IMG/VR virus record: IMGVR_UViG_3300004461_000515
Coordinates: 1-20,704 of that record
Length of the DNA stretch: 20,704 nucleotides
Direction: 5' to 3' (one strand)
DNA from: a virus
Positions within the stretch are counted from its first letter, which is position 1; every line of letters starts with the position of its first letter. The notes beneath the pieces are model-generated. The model searched no databases, had not been told where the DNA came from, and saw only the letters and a list, made by a program, of their open reading frames with translations. The position numbers and the translations under genes are program-made. This document shows, piece by piece, positions 7,320-13,186 of this stretch.

Positions 7320-8957
7320 ATGGCATTTTCAGCCCCATCAGTTGATGACCTCTTTGGTGGCCTTCCAGCCGAACAGCGTGTAGAGCGCTTCGAGGCATAC
7401 AAGGCCGCTTTGAGCGCTTGTCACACCAAGTCACTCCACGCTGCCGCTACCGGCTCAGCCTCCTTCGAAAAGGGTGTTGGCATCGTCAAGCACAACACCG
7501 TTGCTTCGCAGGCTGCCGAGTTCAAGGACAACCTGGCCAAGTCGGTTAGCGCCGACCAACTCGCTGCTGTTGAGAGCGCCCTTGCTGGCATCTCCGACAT
7601 CAACAAGGACTGGTCACTCACCAACCCGTTGAACACCGTTCCATACGGCAACATTGGTTTGGTTCCCTACGACCTCGACCCTGCGCTGTCGATGCTGGTT
7701 CCAAAGACCTTCATCCTCCGCAACCAGATCCCACGAGTGGGCGCTGTTGGTCAGGCACTTGAATTCCGCCGCATCCTCGGTGTGTCGAACTCAGGTACGG
7801 GTGGCGTTAGCAACCTCAACACCTTCTTCAACTCCAACTCAGTCACCTCCTCCTACGGTGGCGTGACTCTGAACCGCCCTAACAAGATTTCGTACGCTGC
7901 TGACCGCATCGTCAAGTCGTTCGTTGAGCAGGGTGTTTCGGACTCCGTTACGATGCAGGCCGAGTTCGCTGGTCGTGGATACACAGACCTTCGTCAGCTC
8001 AGCCACACCTCGTTGCTGTGGGCCACGATGCTCGGTGAAGAGCGCAACATGTTGAACGCTCGTTCGACTGCTCTCTCAACCTCAGGACTCACCTTCACGG
8101 GTGCTGCTGACACAACCGGTTCCGGTATCGCTACCGGTGGTGCTTCTTCAACTGTTGAAGTTACGCTGTCCTCATCGTTCGGTGAGACCGCCAAGTTGTC
8201 TGCTGGAACCATCACGGCTGTTGCCGGTCAAGGTGCAAAGGTCACCTACACCGGAACCATCCCATCTGGTTGCATTGCCTACAACATCTACGTCACCGTT
8301 GGCGCAGTTGTCTACAAGTCCACCGTGACTGACGTGGACTCTGGTACGGCTGGAAACGTGTTCTCGGTTGCTTCGGCTGCCCCCACCGTTGATGGTTCGT
8401 ACTCGAGCCTGGCCTACGATGGTTTCGTCAGCACGCTGACCGACACCACGCAGTCCGGTTACGTCAAGGCTTTGAACGGTGCGCTCAGCACCACCGAGCC
8501 AGGTGCAGAGTTCCAGGATGCCTTCGTTTCGCTGTTCAACAGCGTTCAGGCCGACCCTGACTTCATCCTCACCACCGCTGCAATCCGCCGTTCGCTCGCT
8601 AAGAGCATCCAGCAGCAGGGCAACCCAACGGGCTACCGCTTGAACTACGAAACTGGTTCAGACGGCATCACCATTGGATCCGTTGTCACGGCTATCGCCA
8701 ACGAAAGCACAGGCAAGATGGTGGACGTTATCGCCCACCGTTTCTGCCCTGCTGGTGTGGCGCTGGTTCACAGCACGCAGTTGCCTTTCCCTGACTCGGG
8801 TGTTTCCTCGACTGTTGAAGTTCACGCAGTCCAGGACCTCATGGTCATCGAGTGGCCTCAGATTGGCATGACGTACGACATCAGCTCGTACATGTACGGA
8901 ACGCTTGCCTTCCGTGCGCCTGCATGGTCTGGTGCAATCACCGGTATCACCGCCTAG
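7320..8957 (+). CDS. Major capsid protein, HK97 fold with inserted beta domain
   Basis: A 545-residue protein placed directly after the protease/scaffold gene, as expected for the shell subunit. The N-terminal 110 residues are helix-rich and could be a removable or internal arm. The HK97-like core follows, with LVPYDLDPALSMLVPKTFIL, a glycine/asparagine-rich loop near 155-182 and a helix near 192-240. Residues about 255-362 are a Ser/Thr/Gly-rich beta segment with fibronectin-like wording (AYNIYVTVGAVVYKS) that looks like an inserted surface domain. The core then resumes with helix and sheet segments and ends in LMVIEWPQIGMTYD and a hydrophobic C-terminus. Codon usage is strongly GC-ended, fitting high expression. 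The ribosome binding site (AAGAAAG) is modest and somewhat far from the ATG. The gene is followed by a structured non-coding region. Confidence 0.9.
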   Translation: MAFSAPSVDDLFGGLPAEQRVERFEAYKAALSACHTKSLHAAATGSASFEKGVGIVKHNTVASQAAEFKDNLAKSVSADQLAAVESALAGISDINKDWSLTNPLNTVPYGNIGLVPYDLDPALSMLVPKTFILRNQIPRVGAVGQALEFRRILGVSNSGTGGVSNLNTFFNSNSVTSSYGGVTLNRPNKISYAADRIVKSFVEQGVSDSVTMQAEFAGRGYTDLRQLSHTSLLWATMLGEERNMLNARSTALSTSGLTFTGAADTTGSGIATGGASSTVEVTLSSSFGETAKLSAGTITAVAGQGAKVTYTGTIPSGCIAYNIYVTVGAVVYKSTVTDVDSGTAGNVFSVASAAPTVDGSYSSLAYDGFVSTLTDTTQSGYVKALNGALSTTEPGAEFQDAFVSLFNSVQADPDFILTTAAIRRSLAKSIQQQGNPTGYRLNYETGSDGITIGSVVTAIANESTGKMVDVIAHRFCPAGVALVHSTQLPFPDSGVSSTVEVHAVQDLMVIEWPQIGMTYDISSYMYGTLAFRAPAWSGAITGITA

Positions 8958-8972
8958 TCATAGGCAACAGTC

Positions 8973-9100
8973 TGCCGGAGTATGGTTCGCCCTGCTCCGG
9001 CAAACTCGCTGGTCTTTCAGACCGGCACTTGCGAAGCCATAGTGCTTCAGCATCCCGAGGGTGGGTGGTTAGTTTCCTCCCCTGGCTGACCCCCACCCTC
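8973..9100 (+). other. Array of four predicted RNA hairpins downstream of the capsid gene
   Basis: The 163-nt gap 8958-9120 has no credible gene but folds almost completely by eye. Hairpin 1: 8973-8982 with 8993-9002, 10 bp, loop 10 nt. Hairpin 2: 9008-9015 with 9019-9026, 8 bp, loop TTC. Hairpin 3: 9031-9037 with 9044-9051, 7 bp, one bulged A. Hairpin 4: 9057-9072 with 9086-9100, 15 bp, one bulged T, loop 13 nt. It could stabilise the capsid mRNA 3' end, reduce read-through, or act as a small RNA; which one is unknown. Confidence 0.6.
9057..9100 (+). terminator. Strong GC-rich hairpin, terminator- or attenuator-like, without U tract
   Basis: GAGGGTGGG (9057-9065) pairs perfectly with CCCACCCTC (9092-9100), and GGTTAG (9067-9072) pairs with CTGACC (9086-9091) with one G-U pair; T9066 is bulged. 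It lies after the capsid gene and 8 nt before the AAGGAGAG ribosome binding site of the next gene. The following bases are CCATTCTC, so it is not a classical intrinsic terminator; an attenuator, an mRNA end-protecting stem or a translational control element fits as well. Confidence 0.4.
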
Positions 9101-9120
9101 CCATTCTCAAGGAGAGAGCA

Positions 9121-9372
9121 ATGCGATTAGTAGGTTCGGACAAAGGCCTCAAAGAAATCACCATGAACGACAGCGCCCCTGTCAAGCGTTCCAAAGACGG
9201 AACCTTTCATGTGGATGGCCCAGGCGCTCGTGCGCTAGTCAAGTCCGGTGACTTCGCCATTGCTGGCACTACGTTTCATGGCGCTCGTGGCTATCGCTGC
9301 CAAGACTGCCGGTTCCTATCGCTGTTCCCGAAGTGCAAATGCGGATCTACTAACACGATTGAAGAGGACTAA
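9121..9372 (+). CDS. Small zinc-ribbon protein of the head region
   Basis: An 83-residue protein of unrecognised family. The N-terminal half is polar; the C-terminal part holds four cysteines, YRCQDC and KCKCG (C60, C63, C72, C74), the layout of a rubredoxin-like zinc ribbon, and it ends acidic. AAGGAGAG lies 4 nt before the ATG at 9121; a second in-frame ATG at 9163 is less well placed. The stop overlaps the next start (TAATG). Position between capsid and connector suggests a head-associated or assembly role, but a regulatory DNA- or RNA-binding role is equally possible. Confidence 0.75.
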   Translation: MRLVGSDKGLKEITMNDSAPVKRSKDGTFHVDGPGARALVKSGDFAIAGTTFHGARGYRCQDCRFLSLFPKCKCGSTNTIEED

Positions 9373-10295
9373 TGGCAGTCATCGCCAGCACCAATCTCAC
9401 CGAAGGCACGCACGTTCCCTACGTCACGATTGACGAAGTTCTCTACTCCCCCACCGCTTCATCCATCGACTTCTCTAACCTCATCGAGAACGGCAGCGAG
9501 GCAGTTCAGCGCCGTGCGCTCCAAGAGCTAATCGTGCGAGCGTCAGTCAAGGCTGACAACTTCATCTACGGGGCGCTCGGAACCCTGACCGCTACGGTGA
9601 ACACCGAGAACGGGCGCTACCGTGCGAACCGCATGGGGCAGTTCGTCATCCACCCCTACTACTGGCCCATCCTCGAAGTCCGCACCTTCAAGGTCGGCTA
9701 CGGCCCAGGCTCGGCTATGACCACCGCCTCCGTGACTGCCGACACCTGCTCCATCGAGCGGATGCAGTTCATCATGACCAATCCCACCGGCCTCGGATCT
9801 ACGCCGGTTCAGTTCAACACGCTGGGTAACTACGCCGTAGGTGGCAACGAGCAGTTCGTGGAATACACCTACGTCAATGGTTTTGCCAACGCCTTCACGA
9901 CTGCCGACTCCAACATCGGCGCTACCTCTATCCAAGTGACCTCCTCCATCGGCATCTACCCAGGTCTGACCCTGACCATCTGGGATGGCATGAACGATGA
10001 GACTGTGATCGTTGCTTCGAGCTATGACGGAACCAGCCTCACCCTGCCCCTCACCTCGGGCCTTCTCTACAATCACGGCAAGAACGTGTCCATCTCCAAC
10101 CTGCCAGCCACCGTCAAGCAGGCAGTCATTCACCTAGTCGTGTCGATGGTCAAGCAGCGTGGTCAGGGCGGTCTAGTCCTGAACGAACTCGGAGACATGA
10201 CCCCTGCCGGTTCAATCAACGTCACTAGCCAAGTCGATGAGATGCAGGCCTATGACCTCCTCACCGAGTTCGCTGCCATCTGGGGTCGCATCTAA
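9372..10295 (+). CDS. Head-tail connector (adaptor) protein with beta insertion
   Basis: A 307-residue protein. The N-terminus has an alpha-helical start (FSNLIENGSEAVQRRALQEL and IVRASVKADNFIYG), typical of gp6-like connectors that dock on the portal. It also has the beta hairpin with FVIHPYYWPILEVRTFKVGY and a C-terminal helical region (LPATVKQAVIHLVVSMVKQR, AYDLLTEFAAIWGRI). Residues about 175-240 form a separate beta unit with IGATSIQVTSSIGIYPGLTL and ETVIVAS, a knob-like insertion seen in some connector and tail proteins. The order capsid, connector, terminator, tail tube supports the call. Both ends share bases with neighbours (TAATG). Confidence 0.7.
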   Translation: MAVIASTNLTEGTHVPYVTIDEVLYSPTASSIDFSNLIENGSEAVQRRALQELIVRASVKADNFIYGALGTLTATVNTENGRYRANRMGQFVIHPYYWPILEVRTFKVGYGPGSAMTTASVTADTCSIERMQFIMTNPTGLGSTPVQFNTLGNYAVGGNEQFVEYTYVNGFANAFTTADSNIGATSIQVTSSIGIYPGLTLTIWDGMNDETVIVASSYDGTSLTLPLTSGLLYNHGKNVSISNLPATVKQAVIHLVVSMVKQRGQGGLVLNELGDMTPAGSINVTSQVDEMQAYDLLTEFAAIWGRI

Positions 10296-10807
10296 TGAGC
10301 CGTGCCACCGTTCGAGCGCAGGTCGCTTCGTATCTTGAGAACGCTGGCATCACCAACCTGTCCGGTGTCAAGCCCTTCCCAGCCAAGTTCACCCCCGAGA
10401 TGGAGTTCTACGCTGGCGAAGACCCAGGCCATTCCTCGGGCGCAATCATCTTCATGTTCTTTGAGTCCGAGACTGAGAACCGCATCGCTCTCGGGGGCGC
10501 TCACGATGGGCGCAAGGCGGTGGAGTATTCTTTAGTGCTGGATTGTTTCATGCGATCCAACCACCGCAAGTCCGAGGATGCCGGTTCCGACAACGAGGCC
10601 TTCCTTGACTCGCTACTGGCAGCCATCCGAGCAGACCGCAACGCTGGCAACCCCGCCATCATCTTTCAATGGGGTGAAGGCGTGAACCCTGGGGGCGCTG
10701 ACCTCTCGGTCGTGAGCTACTACCCACGCCTGCTAAATGGCGCTGGAAGTGCCACGCAGACCTATTCAACCGTTCGGGTTTCGGTAGTCGAAATCCTCAA
10801 CACCTAA
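10295..10807 (+). CDS. Tail terminator / head-tail joining protein
   Basis: A 170-residue alpha/beta protein with an N-terminal helix (VRAQVASYLENAGITN), a strand-rich middle and a helix near FLDSLLAAIRADRN. A strand follows with SVVSYYPRL and a final strand carrying TVRVSVVEIL. This resembles the tail terminator family (lambda gpU, minor tail protein Z-like), whose members cap the tail tube and join it to the head. Position immediately before the tail tube gene supports this. No catalytic motif is present. It could instead be a second neck protein; the family call rests on secondary-structure pattern and context. Confidence 0.6.
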   Translation: MSRATVRAQVASYLENAGITNLSGVKPFPAKFTPEMEFYAGEDPGHSSGAIIFMFFESETENRIALGGAHDGRKAVEYSLVLDCFMRSNHRKSEDAGSDNEAFLDSLLAAIRADRNAGNPAIIFQWGEGVNPGGADLSVVSYYPRLLNGAGSATQTYSTVRVSVVEILNT

Positions 10808-10817
10808 GGAGCCATCT

Positions 10818-11048
10818 ATGGCGTACAATTACAAGGGCGAAGTCGTGAAGGTCTATGTGGACTTTACCGATGGAGACCACACCCTCGAAGCCGTACCTGG
10901 CGAGACCTACGAACTCATCGTTGCACCTGACGATGGTCTCTTTGAAGAGGTCGCTAACAAGGTTGCTAAGGCCACCAAGACCACCGCAGAAGTACCTACA
11001 GAAGCCCCACAGACGGCCCTAGAAGCCCCTGTAGAGCCAGCAAACTAA
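10818..11048 (+). CDS. Small acidic protein of unknown function before the tail tube
   Basis: A 76-residue protein with AAGGAG 7 nt before its ATG. The first 45 residues look like a short beta unit (KGEVVKVYVDFTDGDHTLEA, then YELIVAPDDG), followed by a helix with lysines and an Ala/Pro/Glu/Thr-rich tail. No family is recognised. Small proteins in this slot are common in phages; some decorate capsids or tails. The good ribosome binding site and the two-part composition argue for a real gene. Confidence 0.7.
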   Translation: MAYNYKGEVVKVYVDFTDGDHTLEAVPGETYELIVAPDDGLFEEVANKVAKATKTTAEVPTEAPQTALEAPVEPAN

Positions 11049-11066
11049 CTAACCCACCTAACCCAC
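11049..11066 (+). repeat. Perfect tandem duplication of a 9-bp unit before the tail tube gene
   Basis: CTAACCCAC occurs twice head to tail, directly after the stop of the small acidic gene and just upstream of the AAAGGAA ribosome binding site of the tail tube gene. It may be a slippage duplication or a protein-binding or leader element; two copies do not distinguish these. Confidence 0.6.
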
Positions 11067-11079
11067 TAAAGGAACCAAC

Positions 11080-12057
11080 ATGACTCAATTCATGACCGCC
11101 AATAGTTTCCTCGGTCTTGGTATCGAGAACGCCCGAGGCACGGCTGCTGCCAGCCCTAAGTTCATCCCGATTACCGCACCGCAGGTCACGCCTATGCAGG
11201 TGTTCCTTCGTGACGAAGCTCTGCGTGGATCTCCCACGACTGTCTACGACCAGGTGGCCGGTGTTCGCCATGATGAGTATGACGTGAAGGGCTATGTCTA
11301 CGCCGACACGTTCCCCATCTTGCTGCGCTCCATCCTCGGTGGAACCGACACCATCGCTGGTGCTGGCCCCTACACGCACGGCATCAAGTTGCTAAACAAC
11401 CAGACCGGTTCACAGCCACCCTCAGTCACCATCCAAGACTTTGACGGTGCTACCGCCTTCCAAATGACCGGCGCTCAGATGTCAGAACTGACCCTGACCT
11501 TCGGTGCTGAGGCTGCTGCCGAGTGGAGTGCAAAGTTCATGGGCAACCCCTACACGCAAATCAGCGCACCTAGCCCCTCCATCACCAGCGCCTCGTTCGT
11601 GCCAGGCTGGGACATCACAACTTCAATCGGTGGATCTAGCCTCGCCTACATCGCTGAAGGTGAAATCCGTATGAACCGCAACACGGCTCCTATCTTCACG
11701 ATGGGAACGCAGGCTCCACGAGTCTCGTTCGCTGGGCCTCTTGAAGTCACGGGTCGCTTGCTCGCAGTTGTCGAAAGCACCTCGGACATCTTCTCTAACG
11801 CCACCACCGGTTACGGTTTGTTCGACAGCCCACAGGCCACCGTCATCACCTTGACTGACCCCGTTAGCTCGAACACGATTGCCTTCACGATGACTAAGGC
11901 GCAGTTCTCTGAACCCAAGCGCCAGCGTGGAAAGGCTTTCGTGGAAGTTGAAGTAAACTTCACAGCGAACGCCAATGCGACTGATGCCTCTACCGGCTAC
12001 AGCCCCATTGCCACCGTTACCACGAACAACATCTCTACGGCCTACACGGGTTCGTAA
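11080..12057 (+). CDS. Major tail tube protein
   Basis: A 325-residue beta-rich protein placed between the tail terminator and the tail chaperone, the standard slot for the tube subunit. The N-terminus (FLGLGIENARGTAAASPKFI and ITAPQVTPMQVFLRDEALRG) and the repeated strand pattern with YDVKGYVYADTFPILLRSIL match siphophage tube proteins. The later half includes FTMTKAQFSEPKRQRGKAFV, VEVEVNFTANA and a Thr/Ser-rich tail that may be a small C-terminal extension. The subunits would stack as rings to form the non-contractile tail tube. AAAGGAA lies 6 nt before the ATG, consistent with high expression. Confidence 0.85.
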   Translation: MTQFMTANSFLGLGIENARGTAAASPKFIPITAPQVTPMQVFLRDEALRGSPTTVYDQVAGVRHDEYDVKGYVYADTFPILLRSILGGTDTIAGAGPYTHGIKLLNNQTGSQPPSVTIQDFDGATAFQMTGAQMSELTLTFGAEAAAEWSAKFMGNPYTQISAPSPSITSASFVPGWDITTSIGGSSLAYIAEGEIRMNRNTAPIFTMGTQAPRVSFAGPLEVTGRLLAVVESTSDIFSNATTGYGLFDSPQATVITLTDPVSSNTIAFTMTKAQFSEPKRQRGKAFVEVEVNFTANANATDASTGYSPIATVTTNNISTAYTGS

Positions 12058-12074
12058 TCAACTAAGGGGAGACC

Positions 12075-12479
12075 ATGCCAGCATTAGAACTACCGAACAG
12101 CGCATCAGCCATCATCGCAACCAGAGCCGAAATCAGCGAGCGCACATCTCGCAGCATCTCTCGTTCATACATGATTGCTGGCGCAACCATCGCACGCCTG
12201 CTTGAACTCGGCTATGACGAGTCAGATCCGAAGACGTGGTCTGCCTACTCAAAGCTCGATGAGGCAGAGCGTGAGGCCGTAGATGGCTACGAGGCTGCGC
12301 TAATCGTTGGCATGGTGAAGTCCTGGAGTCTCGGAGACTTGCCGACTGTGGACACGGTGTATGACCTGCCTAGCGAGACCTTCCGTGCGCTGGCAACGGC
12401 CTGCGGTGATGCCTACAGCAAGACCGAGGAGTTCGGCCCCGATGGAGTCACCGACCCAAAAGCGCCTACCGCCGACTGA
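12075..12479 (+). CDS. Tail assembly chaperone, short form (G-like)
   Basis: A 134-residue, mostly helical acidic protein between tail tube and tape measure. Proteins in this slot act as chaperones for the tape measure protein and are absent from the virion; they are made as a short form and as a -1 frameshifted longer form (lambda gpG and gpG-T). The N-terminus contains ISRSYMIAGATIARLLELGY and the C-terminus GDAYSKTEEFGPDGVTDPKA. AAGGGGAG lies before the ATG. A slippery heptamer occurs six codons before the stop (stop not counted after the heptamer: five sense codons), and the -1 frame stays open, so this is the non-shifted product. Confidence 0.85.
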   Translation: MPALELPNSASAIIATRAEISERTSRSISRSYMIAGATIARLLELGYDESDPKTWSAYSKLDEAEREAVDGYEAALIVGMVKSWSLGDLPTVDTVYDLPSETFRALATACGDAYSKTEEFGPDGVTDPKAPTAD

Positions 12480-12676
12480 CTGCCCTGCGCCTAGCCATTA
12501 GTGGCAAGGATGCCGATGTCGATGTCGAGCTAGCAGGGCTTTGGAAGGAATACCGGTTCCGCAAGTTGTTCGGCGGTTCGCATAACGATTACCTAGACCA
12601 GCCCACCGAGACAATCGAGTGGCTCCTAGCAATAGACAACACAGTTCAGGAAGCGAGCAATGGCGAAGCAGTTTGA
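12075..12676 (+). CDS. Tail assembly chaperone, -1 frameshifted long form (G-T-like)
   Basis: Joining 12075-12461 to 12461-12676 by a -1 slip gives a protein of about 200 residues: 129 from the short frame plus 71 new residues. The new part begins SAYRRLTALRLAISGKDADV and includes LWKEYRFRKLFGG and DYLDQPTETIEWLLAID, wording typical of the T-domain in actinophage tail chaperones. It covers 12480-12659, which otherwise has no gene. Its end overlaps the start of the next gene by 17 nt. In well-studied siphophages the long form bridges tape measure and tube subunits, and the ratio of the two products matters for assembly. The frame has no start codon of its own near its beginning, which supports frameshifting over an independent gene. 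Confidence 0.82.
12455..12461 (+). promoter_or_regulatory. Slippery heptamer C CCA AAA of the tail chaperone
   Basis: In the zero frame the sequence reads gaC CCA AAA gcg, a perfect X XXY YYZ site. A -1 slip re-reads A12461 and continues AGC GCC TAC through an open frame to TGA 12674-12676. No strong hairpin was found by eye immediately downstream. The same gaC CC context appears at the portal-MuF junction. Confidence 0.8.
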
Positions 12677-13178
12677 TGTCAAGGTCAAAGGACTAGATGA
12701 CTTCAGCCGTGCCATCCACGCCCAGGCAGAGCGCATCGACAAGGCTGCCGAAATGATTGTCCGCAAGGGTTCGGTCATCGTTGAGCGCAACGCCAAGATG
12801 GTGTTCCTCGGATCGCCTACCAAGAAGCAGACCGGCAGAGGTCTATTGCCTCAAGGCCTGCCAACGTTGAACGGCAAAAGCCAATCGTTCCCTACGCCCA
12901 CCTCACGCTCGGGCAACCTTCGCAACTCCATCGGCCTACGAGAAGCCAAGCGCATCGGCCCAGGTCGTTGGATGTCTAGCACCGGCCCATCCGTTGTCTA
13001 CGGCAAGCGTGTTGAAGAGGGTGGCGTGAGCCAGCACAACATGGCGTGGGGTCGCAGGATGCCCTATTCATGGAACATTCGCACTCGTGCCTTCCCCTAC
13101 ATGGAGCCAGGTCTGCAGCGTTCGATGTACGCCCTTGAAGTTCTGTACCGAGAAGAATGGCGTAAGGCGCTCGCCTAA
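12660..13178 (+). CDS. HK97 gp10-like tail/neck component
   Basis: A 172-residue protein with the HK97 gp10-like layout. The N-terminus is FDVKVKGLDDFSRAIHAQAE, followed by a helix with KAAEMIVRKGSVIVERNAK. Next come a variable Gly/Pro/Ser loop (with LGSPTKKQTGRG), SGNLRNSIG, TGPSVVYGKRVEEGG, and the characteristic end RAFPYMEPGLQRSM. Proteins of this family serve as tail completion or neck proteins. AGGAAG lies 6 nt before the ATG. The gene lies between the tail chaperone and the tape measure, not in the usual connector cluster, which may mean a tail role. Confidence 0.75.
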   Translation: MAKQFDVKVKGLDDFSRAIHAQAERIDKAAEMIVRKGSVIVERNAKMVFLGSPTKKQTGRGLLPQGLPTLNGKSQSFPTPTSRSGNLRNSIGLREAKRIGPGRWMSSTGPSVVYGKRVEEGGVSQHNMAWGRRMPYSWNIRTRAFPYMEPGLQRSMYALEVLYREEWRKALA

Positions 13179-13186
13179 AGGAAACT

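Noticed and set aside
9057-9100. Classical intrinsic terminator
   Set aside because: The stem is strong but no T run follows; it was kept only as a terminator- or attenuator-like hairpin.
8852-9130. 92-codon + strand ORF crossing the capsid stop and the hairpin gap
   Set aside because: Its first third overlaps the capsid C-terminus in another frame, the translation is Cys/His/Arg-rich without a pattern, and the gap is better explained as structured RNA.
9543-10133. 196-codon ORF on the - strand
   Set aside because: It lies wholly within the connector gene; its Gly/Val/Asp-rich, motif-free translation is typical of the antisense frame of a GC-rich gene.
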